DNA of 64,000 nt, from the NCBI RefSeq assembly GCF_010078385.1, contig NZ_SIJC01000004.1, positions 248,001-312,000 of the forward strand, written 5' to 3'. A model generated the notes under the pieces. It was given only the letters and a program-made list of their open reading frames with translations. It had not been told where the DNA came from and searched no databases. Positions 7,944 to 17,709 of this stretch are shown one piece after another. Source of the stretch: Chengkuizengella sediminis (GTDB taxonomy: Bacteria > Bacillota > Bacilli > Paenibacillales > KCTC-33759). Positions within the stretch are counted from its first letter, which is position 1, and the number at the start of each line of letters is the position of its first letter. The translations under genes and the position numbers were made by a program.

Positions 7944-7982
7944 TATGGATTGTTTTTTGAAGGTTCATGTCACAAAAAAAAG

Positions 7983-8010
7983 CAGGGAATGATTTGCATC
8001 ATCCCCTGCA
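7983..8010 (-). terminator. Strong hairpin with T8, minus strand
   Basis: GCAGGGAATGAT pairs with ATCATCCCCTGC (one mismatch) and eight Ts follow on the minus strand. It is a good terminator with no intact gene just upstream. The 8010-8200 stretch has short protein-like minus-strand readings broken by stops, so it may have served a gene now lost. Confidence 0.65.
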
Positions 8011-8208
8011 GTTTCATTATTTACATCCGTTACAATATTCAAGCCATTGAATAGGTCGACGCTAATTTTTCGAAAATCACTAAGCTACTCTCCATGCAGA
8101 AGTTGGTAGATTGTGTATCCTGCTTCAACCGAGAATTCACGTGTTCCGGGTAACTTGTGTTGAAAAATTACTTATTGGTGACCTGCATTTCAAAAATATA
8201 CAAAATAA

Positions 8209-8229
8209 ATAGACGCTCAATACGTCTAT
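8209..8229 (-). terminator. Terminator of the DUF2019-like gene
   Basis: ATAGACG pairs with CGTCTAT around a 7-nt loop, followed by a T-rich stretch on the minus strand, 14 bp after the gene's stop. Confidence 0.5.
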
Positions 8230-8242
8230 CTCCATTTCATGG

Positions 8243-8548
8243 TTATATGATTTTTAATCCATTGCTCCAAAATTCCTCTTTTGCAGAAAGCTCTTTAAGC
8301 ATCTCCTTACTTCTTTCGGGTGCTAGCAATAATAATGTATATGCCGTTTTTAGACGTACAAATTCATTTGGATGATTGATTAACCTAACTATTTCAATTG
8401 TAGAATTCATAGACTTTAAATGTCTTCTTATCTCATGTATCCTTAACATTTGTTTATTTAAATTGACTATATCCCCAGCTTTAGCTGCCTCACCAAACTG
8501 GGTAGATACCTCTACAAAGTCTTCTATTAAATTATCCAAATTAATCAA
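8243..8548 (-). CDS. DUF2019-like small helical protein
   Basis: A 101-residue protein starting at TTG 8548 behind AAGGTGAT. It is all helical and resembles DUF2019 (HEAT-like) proteins: FVEVSTQFGEAAKAGDIVNLNK near the start, INHPNEFVRLKTAYTLLLLA in the middle and KEMLKELSAKEEF near the end. Members are often immunity-like or hypothetical proteins, and the function here is unknown. It has a well-formed promoter with the paired TTTGTGAG-type motif shared with kinase 1, vanW and the 35-residue gene, so it is probably part of that regulon. It stands alone between two terminators. Confidence 0.75.
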   Translation of the reverse strand: MINLDNLIEDFVEVSTQFGEAAKAGDIVNLNKQMLRIHEIRRHLKSMNSTIEIVRLINHPNEFVRLKTAYTLLLLAPERSKEMLKELSAKEEFWSNGLKII

Positions 8549-8593
8549 CTAAATCACCTTCAATATAACTTCAATCTATTTATTCACATTTTA

Positions 8594-8633
8594 AAAACAT
8601 GTTATCATACTCCTCTCACAAAATTCTCACAAG
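8594..8633 (-). promoter_or_regulatory. Shared-architecture promoter, DUF2019-like gene
   Basis: On the minus strand CTTGTGAG and TTTGTGAG half-sites (8633-8615) lie 11 bp apart. Exactly 10 bp later is a -10 box TAACAT (8604-8599). Same geometry as the promoters at 17633, 22274 and 23455. The first half-site has one mismatch. Confidence 0.7.
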
Positions 8634-8710
8634 AATGTATAAAGAAAAAGTTTTCCGTTTTCATTCTTCTCTTAAAAAAGGTGAGAGCTTAATAATTTAC
8701 AAATGAAAAA

Positions 8711-8746
8711 AGAATCCTATGTGAATGATTATCCACATAAGATTCT
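8711..8746 (-). terminator. Terminator of the giant SLH-protein gene
   Basis: A 13-bp stem (AGAATCTTATGTG / CACATAGGATTCT on the minus strand, one mismatch) followed by six Ts, about 60 bp after the stop at 8808. Confidence 0.85.
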
Positions 8747-8807
8747 GGTTTACTATGTTGTTTCAACTAATATTCTCTATCATTTCTATTGAGATTAGTG
8801 TACCAAA

Positions 8808-11800
8808 TTATTCTACTTGATCTTCTATTTCTTGTATGAATTCCTCGTACCCCTCTTTATACTGTGATTTATGAGATACGGACGCTTCTTCAATATGTCC
8901 AAATGCCCAGTAAGTTGGATTAACATCCGGGAATGTTGGACTGATATTCTCTAGCGGTCCACGATACAACATACGATTGATCAAAACTACTGTTTCAGCA
9001 CGAGTGATAGGATCATTTGGTTTGAAAGTACCATCAACATAACCATTAATCATGCTATTTCGATACAATGCTTCAATCGCTGCCTCAGCCCAAATTCCTT
9101 CAATATCTTCAAAATGCATCTCTATCGGTGCACCAACCTGTAGATCCAAATAACGAGTGATCACAATGGCTAGTTCCGCTCGAGTGATGGCCTGATCTGG
9201 ACGGAATGAATGGTCTATATATCCATTAAATAAACCTTGCTCTGTTACCACGTTAATATATTCATAAGCCCAATACTCTCTATCAACATCCTTGTATGAA
9301 GCATTCGCACTATCATACTTGCCGATCAATCGCGCCATCATAGCAGCAAGTTCAGCTCTAGTTAATGATTTTTCTGATTTGAACGTGCCATCTGGATATC
9401 CCATGATGTATTTTTCATGTTCATGTAAACCATAACGATTAGATACCACTTTCAGCTTCACTGATGACTTAGCCGATTCTGGATGTTCAAGTTCTCCAGC
9501 ATATAGGAAGTCGGAAGTCAGTTCAAAATTTTTCTCCTCGGATCCAATCTTCGGTAATTCAATCATAATTTCATAGCTAATTGCCTGCTCAGGTTCCACA
9601 TACTTCAGTTCCCAAGAGATTGTTGAATCGTCCATTACTCCGCCATCCGCATCGATGACTTTCACGTCTGATGGGATTTCAACTTGTAATACCCCCTTCT
9701 TCAACGTCTCCTCTGATAGATTGATGAAGTCTACTTTTACTGGTGCTTGACTACCTTCAGGGTAGATGCTTTGTTCAACTGAAAGATTCGTTGCAACATC
9801 CATTTCATTTACTGGGATAATTACAGTTCCCCCACCATTATTACTAGGCTTTTTCTCCATTTCTATATCATGTCGTACGATAGCAGTTTCCACTGAAATA
9901 ATCGGACTTGTATAGGTGTAATAACCACTTTTAGTTGATGTTAAATAATAATCTGTATATGAATAAACCATGTACGCATAATTCCCAAAGCTATCACTGT
10001 ATTGTGGATTATGATTTTTGTTCGGTGCAAAATCAACTAATTCAGGAAGTTCCACCTTCGTATCTGGTGTAATACCATTATTCCTATTCCTTTTTGTATC
10101 CGCATAGTATAGAACGACTTTCGCATCTTTAATGATTTCACCCGTCTTTTGATCTGTAATAACACCATAAGGATCAATCAATTCCTCAACAATGTTTAAC
10201 TGACCATTATTGTTCACACTGACTTTAGGCAGAGAACCATCTTTACGTTCGTTAATAATGATCTCTTCACCGTCGTCATGTACATAACGTACTTCTAATG
10301 CATAATCTCCTATATTAATATCTTCAGCGTTGAAAATCCCGTCTTCATCTACTGGGAATCCTTTCGGTTGTCCCTCTGCGTCCAAAATGTATTGATCAGA
10401 TGAATCCTTTAGATAAACTTTCAAGTTGTTATTAACAGGAGGTGTTAGTCCTGATTCCCCACTGGATTCTTTACTTCCGATCACCCCAGTGATAGTCTTC
10501 GTGGAATCAAAATCTTCCTCACCTTTACCCGTTACTTCACCAACTTCAGCACTTTGATGAAATTCAACTTCCTTTGTTTCATTATCCAACTCAATAGTTT
10601 TAATAATAGTAACATCATACTCAACATCACCACGTGGAATTGCGATAGAATATTTACCTTCTGAGTCAGTTTTCGCTTCTGCAGAGAAATCTATGTTTCC
10701 ATCACCATCAAAGTCTTTTGTAATTATGACTGTTACTCCCTCAATAGGATCCGGATTTCCATCACCGTCCAAATCTTCGTTTTGTGTGACAATCCCTTTA
10801 ACTGATCCCGGTTGGAATGTCACTATGATTTCTTCAATCGCAATTAATCCATTGTATTCTGCTCTGGCTTGGACAACTATGCTTTGAGATAATACCCCTT
10901 CAATTTTTTCAGAAGTATAAGTTACAAATGCTTCTCCTTGTCCATTCGTTTGTGATATTGCTGTTTGAAGATCAAACGAATTCTCAAATGAACCTCTTGG
11001 CGCTGAAAATTCAACATCTACTCCTGGAATAACTTTTCCATCTTTATCTTTCAACAAAGCTTTTAATTCTGATGTAGATTTACCATCACCTACGATAGCA
11101 CTCGGATCTGCAAATAACTCTAAACTAAATTCCACTAATTCAAAATCACGAACTATTTTCTGATCTTCTACGTTTTCTGGTATCGCATGAATGGAGCTTT
11201 TCTTTATACCATAACCGGATTTTTGAATCTCAATTAAATAAGTATTAGTTCTGATATTTTCAAAAGAATATTTCCCATCTACTCCTGTATGAACTTCCGC
11301 TATTTGAATAGTCCCGGCTGAATCGTACAAAGTAACCTTAGCATTTTCAATAGGTTCCTTCGTTTCTTGATCAGTAATCGTTCCTTCCAAGTCAATTGTT
11401 GTTCTTACGTGGAACTTATTATCTTCAGAGATACGACTCTCTTCCTCAGTCTGTACCACATTATCATTCTCATCATAAGCATTGAACGTTACTTCGTATT
11501 CATCTTGTAAAATATGATCTGATAAGTAATATTTGATGTTAGTCCAAACTTTTTCATTATCTAAATCAACTGTACTCGCATTAGATAAATTCAATTCTAC
11601 TTGTTCTATAGTTTCATGACCATCGCTTATAAAAGTATATGTTGCAATTACTTTCTCTGCATCTAGTGAACTTACTGCTGATAGTTTTAATGGGTTTCCT
11701 GGCAACACGATTATAGGAGTCTCATCTCCTTGTTCACGATCTCCTACCCAACCGTCTAGATCTTGAAATATAGTAATACTTATCTGTGCATCTATCTCTG

Positions 11801-14800
11801 CATAAGCCTTGCCATCCGAACCATTCCAACCAAACGTTGTGCTTCCATTCCAGTTTTTCGCTGGGACAAACGTTAAGTTTTCTAGCTCACTAATTTCCTG
11901 TCCTTCAGTAACATTCACATCCCCTAACTTCAATGTGCCTATATCAGTAGATGGTAAGCTTGTAAGCTTCACTGTGGCTAAACTATCTCCATCTATATCC
12001 TCAAACTTACTGCTGAAGTCTGTGAATTCGAAGGAGATTGTACTTCCTTCGGTTCCTTCTTTTGTAATGTTTGATACCGTTGGTTTATCATTTTCTGCAC
12101 TTAGTTTGATCGTTACTGTTGCTGGATCTTCCGCATAAACTGTTCCATCCGAACCATTCCAACCAAACGTTGTAGTTCCGTTCCAATTCTCTGCTGGGAC
12201 AAACTTGAGATCTCCTAAGTCACTTACTGCAATCTCCTGCCCTTCAGTAACATTCACATCGCCTAACTCTAATGTGCCTATATCTTCAGATGGTAAGTAT
12301 GTTAGCGTTACTGTAGCTAAACTATCTCCATCTATATCCTCGAACTTACTGCTAAAATCTGTGAATTCGAAGGTGATTGTACTTCCTTCGATTCCTTCTT
12401 TTGTAATGTTTGATATCGTTGGTTTATCATTTTCTGCGGTTAGTTCGATCTTTACCGTTGCTGAATTATCAGCATAGGTCATACCATCCGAACCGTTCCA
12501 ACTAAACGTTGTGCTTCCGTTCCAGTTTTCCGCTGGGACAAACTTGAGATCTCCTAAGTCACTTACTGGAATTTCCTGTCCTTCAGTAACATTCACATCC
12601 CCTAACTTCAATGTGCCTATATCTGTAGATGGTGAGTTTGTTAGTGATACTGTGGCTAAATCATCTCCATCTACATCTTCAAACTTGTTACTAAAGTCTG
12701 TGGACGTAAACGTGATTGTACTTCCTTCGGTTTCTTCTTTTGTAATGTTTGATACCGTTGGTTTATCATTTTCTGCACTTAGTTTGATCGTTACTGTAGC
12801 TGGATCGTCCGCATAAGCTGTTCCATCCGAACCATTCCAACCAAACGTTGTAATTCCATTCCAATTCTCTGCTGGGACAAACGTTAAGTTGACTAACTCA
12901 CTAAAAGGTATTTCTTGTCCTTCAGTTACATTCACATCCCCTAACTTCAATGTGCCTATATCTGTAGATGGTGAGTTTGTTAGTGTTACTGTGGCTAAAT
13001 CATCCCCATCTACATCTTCAAACTTGTTACTAAAGTCTGTGGACGTAAACGTGATTGTACTTCCTTCGGTTCCTTCTTTTGTAATGTTTGATACCGTTGG
13101 TTTATCATTTTCTGCACTTAGTTTGATCGTTACTGTTGCTGGATCATCCGCATAAGCTGTTCCATCCGAACCATTCCAAGTAAACTCAATTTCTCCGTTC
13201 CAGTTTTCCGCTGGGACAAACTTGAGATCTCCTAAGTCACTTACTGGAATTTCCTGTCCTTCAGTAACATTCACATCCCCTAACTTCAATGTGCCTATAT
13301 CTGTAGATGGTAAGCTTGTAAGCTTCACTGTGGTTAAACTATCTCCATCTATATCCTCGAACTTACCGCTAAAGTCTGTGAATTCGAAGGAGATTGTACT
13401 TCCTTCGATTCCTGTCTTCTCAATGTTCTCTACTGTTGGTTCTGATGGAATTATTATCTCTACTATTGTTTCAGCAGTATCCCCACTATCCAAGATAGCC
13501 GTTATAGTTGCAAATCCAGTTTCATCAGAAACAAGAATTGTTACTGCCTCACCGTTTTCATCAGTTGCCAAACTATCAGGAGTTACGTACCCAAGATTGG
13601 TTTTAAAAGTAACTTTTTCATCTACGACTACATATGGATTGCCATCCTCATCGTTAGCTGTTACTACTGCGGTAATTTCAAATTGATTATCTTTTAACTT
13701 TTCTACATTTGTTATTTCAATTGTTGGAGCTTGTTCATAATCATTATCCCCGTGATCTATTGGATTATATTTATTATCAAAATACCAAGAAGTAATATAA
13801 TGTGCTTCATATTGTGGACCAGTTGCAGAGGTGAATCCAATAAATGCTTGATCTTCACCTATAATATCACCTAATGTAACACCATTATCATGTATATCAC
13901 CTTCAAAATTACCGGTTAGGTCAAAATTCCCACCTAAATTAATACTCCCATCTTCATCAAAAGAATACTGAGTTAAATTATCAAGGTTATAGGATAAAAT
14001 TGCTGAATCAGGCCTGTTATTACTTTTTGCAATTCTTACTTCAATCGTATTATTACTGCTCTCTCCATAATCTATCCAAACATGCACTTCAGAGCCATCA
14101 TTAAAATTTATGAAACTTTCATCTATTGATTGTACTGCTACAGATCTAATGTGTCCTCCTACATTTATTCCAATATGATTATTACTATTTTGTTCACCAA
14201 GATCATCAGGTACTACCCACTGATCATTATTATGAGTATCAAATTCAACTGCTAAGCTTTTTAATATCGCTTCATTTCCATCTGTACCATCATCTAATCC
14301 TCTATTAATTTCTGCGTAACCTATCCCGCCACCATCATTTAACTCTCCACTGGAAATAGGCTGAATTACAAATGCAAATCCATCAGCACCTCCGGTGTCT
14401 GTATGATCTATACGAAATGTAAAATAAGTACTAAATGAATCTGCATCCCTTATATAAATTTTATCTTCAATAAATGCGCTACCCGCTTGCTTCTCACTAT
14501 TCTCAGTAAGACGAAGTACTGGAGGAGTATCAGGATTATTATCATCATCTACCGCTGTTGGAGAATTATTATTTTTACCAGTAAAATCAAAACGCTCTGT
14601 ATCACTAAAATCTGCTTGAACTGCTGTTATGATTTTCACTGGTTTAGCATCTATAACAATATCCTTAAGATCTGACAGTGAATTACCACCTCCAATAATT
14701 GGAAGCGTAACATTTGCACTGTTATCTAAATTGTCAAGAATCGATCCATTATTTAATTCCAAAGCACCAGTACCTGTGTACTCAAGATCAGGTGTCAAAT

Positions 14801-16439
14801 CACCTGTTTCAACGATATACTCAAAGGTTAAAGTATTTGTACCCGTTCCAGAAATATATTTCGCATAACGATCAATGTCTCCAGTTTCCAACTCCAGCTT
14901 TGGTTCACCTGTAACGTGAACGATTGCATCAAAGATAACATCGATTAATATAAGCTCACCTTCACCATAAGTACGATTTTCATTTGAAGAAGTTACTTTT
15001 TCAATTTCAGGAGGAACTATACCTACACCTTGTTCATGGTAAAAGGTAGTGCTTCTCACCTGTTGCAGTACCCCTGTTGTATCATTAAACAAGTAACCAT
15101 TCACTATATATGTTCCTGTCGGCGAATCCGTATTATACTTCATTTCTGCTGTCTCAGTTATTTCATCTGGATTAGTATAATAGTAATGCTCTAGAAAAAC
15201 ATTGTTGCTTTCCGGATCAATGATATTCAATTCCAATCTATAATCATAATCTTTATTTGATTGACCTGTCACCACTGCATCAAAAGTAACTTCGTCTTGT
15301 CCATTGTTTACATTCTGCAGTTTCAAATCTGTAAACTCAAAATCCTCCCCGGATCCACCATCAATAAGTAGTTGCCCCCATCTCACCTGCAACCTCCACT
15401 CTGCAGTATTACGATCGTCATCAACTTCAATTTCGACCAAGTTATCCCCTTGATGAACTAAATCAGGGTCGAGTACAAAACTAGTTGTACTTATTTCGTT
15501 ATTAGCACCACTTAAAAAACCAACAGATTCACCATTGAAGAAGACTTCATCCTTCTCGTCCCCTTCACTATTTGTATACTCTTCATCAACATCATAAGCA
15601 TATATGATTAATGTCGCACTTTCCTCAGGAAGCTGTCCGTTAACATTTATATTAAACTCTATAGGGTGATTAGGACTATTTACGTCTATCCAATCACTCC
15701 CCCTTATTATGTCCTCGTTCCACTCATTCCCTTTCTTCAAACCCTCTCCCATATCATGGTCAGGAGAACTAGTACCATCATTATCTTCATTATCAGTACC
15801 CGTAACATAAGTAGCTCCGGAAGAATTAATTTGTGAAAACATAGGAGCTTGCTCCAACATTTTACTTAATTCCAAGACTTCTACCATAACATTACTGACA
15901 TTAGTTACCCCATCAACCGTTACAGCTAGACTGTGATCTCCTACATCGTTTAAGAAAATAGGAATGTCTGCAGTTCCTTCTGAAAAGTTGACTACACCGC
16001 TGAGAATCGTCCCATCTGCCCCCTCTTCAATATCATCACTTACCACTGTCACTTGTATATCTCCAGTTAAACGATTGCCCTCTGCATCTTGTGCATCAAT
16101 AATATGTAGAATAAATATTTCTGTTGCTGTTGGATTATACACACTAGAAGTTACAGTCATATCACTTTCATCAGACGTTTGAATATCATCACTAACTTCT
16201 TCGTTTTCTTCACTCAGATCCTCTTCTTGAGAATCATCAGCTTTTTCTTCGTCTATACTTCTGCCTCCCTCTGAGGAAAGATCGGTATCAACGTTAGCAG
16301 TCTCGTTTATAGGTGTTTCAGTTACATTACTGTCTTCCGCAGATACCATACTTACATGGGGTAAAAAACTCATGAATAACATAGATAAAATAAGTACACA
16401 AGATACAAATTTATTTTTTTTGTGATTACTAAATAACAA
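8808..16439 (-). CDS. Giant SLH-anchored protein with lectin and tandem repeats
   Basis: A 2,543-residue protein starting at TTG 16439 behind AAAGGAG. Residues 1-35 are a signal peptide, then an acidic spacer. Residues about 605-890 resemble a legume-type (L-type) lectin (GADGFAFVIQP, AVEFDTHNND). About 1000-1560 hold five cadherin-like repeats of ~113 residues. About 1670-1745 is a carboxypeptidase-regulatory-like domain (GTITDQETKEPIENAKVTLY), and 1750-1860 a Big_1/invasin-like domain. More CarboxypepD_reg-like domains follow. Residues about 2340-2515 are three SLH repeats (IMGYPDGTFKSEKSLTRAEL, FNGYIDHSFRPDQAITRAEL, INGYVDGTFKPNDPITRAET). It is probably a wall-anchored adhesin or S-layer-associated protein exposing a sugar-binding head; the ligand cannot be read. 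Confidence 0.9.
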   Translation of the reverse strand: MLFSNHKKNKFVSCVLILSMLFMSFLPHVSMVSAEDSNVTETPINETANVDTDLSSEGGRSIDEEKADDSQEEDLSEENEEVSDDIQTSDESDMTVTSSVYNPTATEIFILHIIDAQDAEGNRLTGDIQVTVVSDDIEEGADGTILSGVVNFSEGTADIPIFLNDVGDHSLAVTVDGVTNVSNVMVEVLELSKMLEQAPMFSQINSSGATYVTGTDNEDNDGTSSPDHDMGEGLKKGNEWNEDIIRGSDWIDVNSPNHPIEFNINVNGQLPEESATLIIYAYDVDEEYTNSEGDEKDEVFFNGESVGFLSGANNEISTTSFVLDPDLVHQGDNLVEIEVDDDRNTAEWRLQVRWGQLLIDGGSGEDFEFTDLKLQNVNNGQDEVTFDAVVTGQSNKDYDYRLELNIIDPESNNVFLEHYYYTNPDEITETAEMKYNTDSPTGTYIVNGYLFNDTTGVLQQVRSTTFYHEQGVGIVPPEIEKVTSSNENRTYGEGELILIDVIFDAIVHVTGEPKLELETGDIDRYAKYISGTGTNTLTFEYIVETGDLTPDLEYTGTGALELNNGSILDNLDNSANVTLPIIGGGNSLSDLKDIVIDAKPVKIITAVQADFSDTERFDFTGKNNNSPTAVDDDNNPDTPPVLRLTENSEKQAGSAFIEDKIYIRDADSFSTYFTFRIDHTDTGGADGFAFVIQPISSGELNDGGGIGYAEINRGLDDGTDGNEAILKSLAVEFDTHNNDQWVVPDDLGEQNSNNHIGINVGGHIRSVAVQSIDESFINFNDGSEVHVWIDYGESSNNTIEVRIAKSNNRPDSAILSYNLDNLTQYSFDEDGSINLGGNFDLTGNFEGDIHDNGVTLGDIIGEDQAFIGFTSATGPQYEAHYITSWYFDNKYNPIDHGDNDYEQAPTIEITNVEKLKDNQFEITAVVTANDEDGNPYVVVDEKVTFKTNLGYVTPDSLATDENGEAVTILVSDETGFATITAILDSGDTAETIVEIIIPSEPTVENIEKTGIEGSTISFEFTDFSGKFEDIDGDSLTTVKLTSLPSTDIGTLKLGDVNVTEGQEIPVSDLGDLKFVPAENWNGEIEFTWNGSDGTAYADDPATVTIKLSAENDKPTVSNITKEGTEGSTITFTSTDFSNKFEDVDGDDLATVTLTNSPSTDIGTLKLGDVNVTEGQEIPFSELVNLTFVPAENWNGITTFGWNGSDGTAYADDPATVTIKLSAENDKPTVSNITKEETEGSTITFTSTDFSNKFEDVDGDDLATVSLTNSPSTDIGTLKLGDVNVTEGQEIPVSDLGDLKFVPAENWNGSTTFSWNGSDGMTYADNSATVKIELTAENDKPTISNITKEGIEGSTITFEFTDFSSKFEDIDGDSLATVTLTYLPSEDIGTLELGDVNVTEGQEIAVSDLGDLKFVPAENWNGTTTFGWNGSDGTVYAEDPATVTIKLSAENDKPTVSNITKEGTEGSTISFEFTDFSSKFEDIDGDSLATVKLTSLPSTDIGTLKLGDVNVTEGQEISELENLTFVPAKNWNGSTTFGWNGSDGKAYAEIDAQISITIFQDLDGWVGDREQGDETPIIVLPGNPLKLSAVSSLDAEKVIATYTFISDGHETIEQVELNLSNASTVDLDNEKVWTNIKYYLSDHILQDEYEVTFNAYDENDNVVQTEEESRISEDNKFHVRTTIDLEGTITDQETKEPIENAKVTLYDSAGTIQIAEVHTGVDGKYSFENIRTNTYLIEIQKSGYGIKKSSIHAIPENVEDQKIVRDFELVEFSLELFADPSAIVGDGKSTSELKALLKDKDGKVIPGVDVEFSAPRGSFENSFDLQTAISQTNGQGEAFVTYTSEKIEGVLSQSIVVQARAEYNGLIAIEEIIVTFQPGSVKGIVTQNEDLDGDGNPDPIEGVTVIITKDFDGDGNIDFSAEAKTDSEGKYSIAIPRGDVEYDVTIIKTIELDNETKEVEFHQSAEVGEVTGKGEEDFDSTKTITGVIGSKESSGESGLTPPVNNNLKVYLKDSSDQYILDAEGQPKGFPVDEDGIFNAEDINIGDYALEVRYVHDDGEEIIINERKDGSLPKVSVNNNGQLNIVEELIDPYGVITDQKTGEIIKDAKVVLYYADTKRNRNNGITPDTKVELPELVDFAPNKNHNPQYSDSFGNYAYMVYSYTDYYLTSTKSGYYTYTSPIISVETAIVRHDIEMEKKPSNNGGGTVIIPVNEMDVATNLSVEQSIYPEGSQAPVKVDFINLSEETLKKGVLQVEIPSDVKVIDADGGVMDDSTISWELKYVEPEQAISYEIMIELPKIGSEEKNFELTSDFLYAGELEHPESAKSSVKLKVVSNRYGLHEHEKYIMGYPDGTFKSEKSLTRAELAAMMARLIGKYDSANASYKDVDREYWAYEYINVVTEQGLFNGYIDHSFRPDQAITRAELAIVITRYLDLQVGAPIEMHFEDIEGIWAEAAIEALYRNSMINGYVDGTFKPNDPITRAETVVLINRMLYRGPLENISPTFPDVNPTYWAFGHIEEASVSHKSQYKEGYEEFIQEIEDQVE
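11760..13440. repeat. Five tandem 339-bp repeats in the giant gene
   Basis: Five consecutive in-frame units of about 339 bp begin near 13440, 13101, 12762, 12423 and 12084. Each encodes about 113 residues with conserved DIGTLKLGDVNVTEGQEI, FVPAENWNG and WNGSDG blocks. Units two and three are the most alike at the DNA level, which indicates recent expansion or homogenisation. Copy number may vary between strains and is a misassembly risk. Confidence 0.9.
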
Positions 16440-16544
16440 TTTAATTACTCCTTTGTAAAATATTTAGAACATATTTTAAATATCCTTCTAGTTCTTTTGA
16501 TCTATCAAATAATAAGTTTAAAAATACTGTGGATCAGTTTTACG

Positions 16545-17030
16545 TACCTAAAGTCACATTCAGCCACCAAAATATGAATGTATAAAACCATGGTCACATC
16601 CAGCCACAATATTACTCAAAAATTTTTAAAAAAGCACTCCTATACTTTACTCTTCCTAACTTTAAAACATTTTCCTCATATAATGATTCGCCACCTTATA
16701 GTATTGTTATCTCTTCATGCAAGGAACAATAAGTATTGTTCCTTGCATTTATAATGTATAGCACCATAGTCACTTAAAGCCACATCATTGCTTAAAAAAA
16801 TAATAATAATTAATTTGTTTATACAAAAAATTCATGGTTTTGTTGGTTGTTTCTATGAATCAACATATCCTAACTTCAATATTCTAAACATTAAAATTAT
16901 AATTCTTTATATATTACTCACCACCTGTAGATTTATCTGCTTTTAAAACAGGACTAAGATACTATTGTTTTTCATTTGAATAGGTTATAAAATTATTACA
17001 TACCTAGAGTCACATTCAGCCACATTATTG
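16545..17030. promoter_or_regulatory. Four copies of a GTCACATTCAGCCACA-type site before xre
   Basis: Copies lie at about 16551-16567, 16591-16607, 16767-16783 and 17008-17024. Each holds two similar hexamers, GTCAC(A) and GCCAC(A), 10 bp apart, usually followed by an ATTATTG-like block and an A-run. The last copy is just upstream of a possible -35 (TTGCAC) and -10 for the XRE gene at 17093. All four share the orientation of that gene. The rest of this 650-bp AT-rich gap holds no credible gene. Confidence 0.65.
16717..16748. repeat. Perfect 15-bp inverted repeat, 2-nt spacer
   Basis: ATGCAAGGAACAATA is followed after AG by its exact complement. No T-run follows on either strand, so it is not a standard terminator. 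A spacer this short favours an operator or cruciform over an RNA hairpin. It lies between the second and third GTCAC sites, in the gap between the giant SLH gene and the XRE gene. Confidence 0.7.
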
Positions 17031-17092
17031 CACAAAAAAAATAGTATATTAATAATATTCTTTAAACTTACTTAAAAAGGGAGCAGATACAT

Positions 17093-17425
17093 GTGTTAGG
17101 TGATCGGCTAGTTTCATTAAGAAAAAAATTGAATTTAACTCAAAAAGATGTTTCAGAAAAGTTGGATATATCAAGATCTACCTACGCGCAATATGAAATT
17201 AATCGAAGAGTTCCAGAATTTGCTACACTAAATAAATTAGCAGATTTTTTTGATGTATCACTTGATTATTTAGTAGGAAGAAAAAATCCACAACTTTCCG
17301 ATGATAAAACTTCTGCAATTATTAAAGAAGTGATGAGAGAATTTAACATCGATTTAACAAATGAAGAAGATCAAAAAAAATTCCATGAAGTGATCAAATT
17401 GTTATGGGATTCAAAAAAGAAATAA
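17093..17425 (+). CDS. XRE-family transcriptional regulator
   Basis: A 110-residue protein starting at GTG 17093 behind AAGGGAG; the ATG two bases earlier hits a stop. Residues about 5-60 are a Cro/CI-type helix-turn-helix (LRKKLNLTQKDVSEKLDIS, STYAQYEINRRVPEF, LADFFDVSLDYLVGR). The C-terminal 45 residues form a charged helical tail, as in SinR- or SlrR-like proteins. It is the only plus-strand gene between 1 and 30.9 kb. Four direct-repeat sites precede it and may be its operators, which is inferred. It converges end to end with the 35-residue ORF at 17426-17533. Confidence 0.9.
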   Translation: MLGDRLVSLRKKLNLTQKDVSEKLDISRSTYAQYEINRRVPEFATLNKLADFFDVSLDYLVGRKNPQLSDDKTSAIIKEVMREFNIDLTNEEDQKKFHEVIKLLWDSKKK

Positions 17426-17533
17426 TTACTCCATTAAATCCAAGATAAAGTCTAGCAATTTATTTTCATCGATTTCATCTAATATTTCCAATGATGCTAG
17501 AATTTCTTTTGCTTGCTCAACATTATTATCCAC
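17426..17533 (-). CDS. Predicted 35-residue helical peptide
   Basis: GTG at 17533 follows GAGGAGG with 6-7 nt spacing. The 35-residue product is acidic, leucine-rich and likely one or two amphipathic helices (QAKEILASLEILDEIDENKL, then LDFILDLM). It has a clear promoter of the shared TTTGTGAG type, 100-134 bp upstream of its start. Its stop abuts the stop of the XRE gene. Size, charge and position would suit a SinI- or Sda-like protein inhibitor, but no family is recognised. Confidence 0.65.
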   Translation of the reverse strand: MDNNVEQAKEILASLEILDEIDENKLLDFILDLME

Positions 17534-17632
17534 GTTACATTCCTCCTCAAAAAAATCCCCTTCTGCCTAAACAAAAGATTGTTTATATACTATATTTGAT
17601 GTTAGTTAAACTCTTGTAAGATATCCTATTAG

Positions 17633-17667
17633 ATAATACCAAAGTCCCCTCACAAAATTCTCACAAA
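17633..17667 (-). promoter_or_regulatory. Shared-architecture promoter, 35-residue gene
   Basis: On the minus strand the 19-base site TTTGTGAGAATTTTGTGAG (17667-17649) is followed after exactly 10 bp by TATTAT (17638-17633). Confidence 0.75.
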
Positions 17668-17709
17668 CTCGACCAAATTCGATCTTATCTTCTATTTTTC
17701 AAAGAAAAA

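Noticed and set aside
11760-13440. A CRISPR-like array from regular repeats
   Set aside because: The repeats are 339 bp, in frame and protein-coding, with no spacers.
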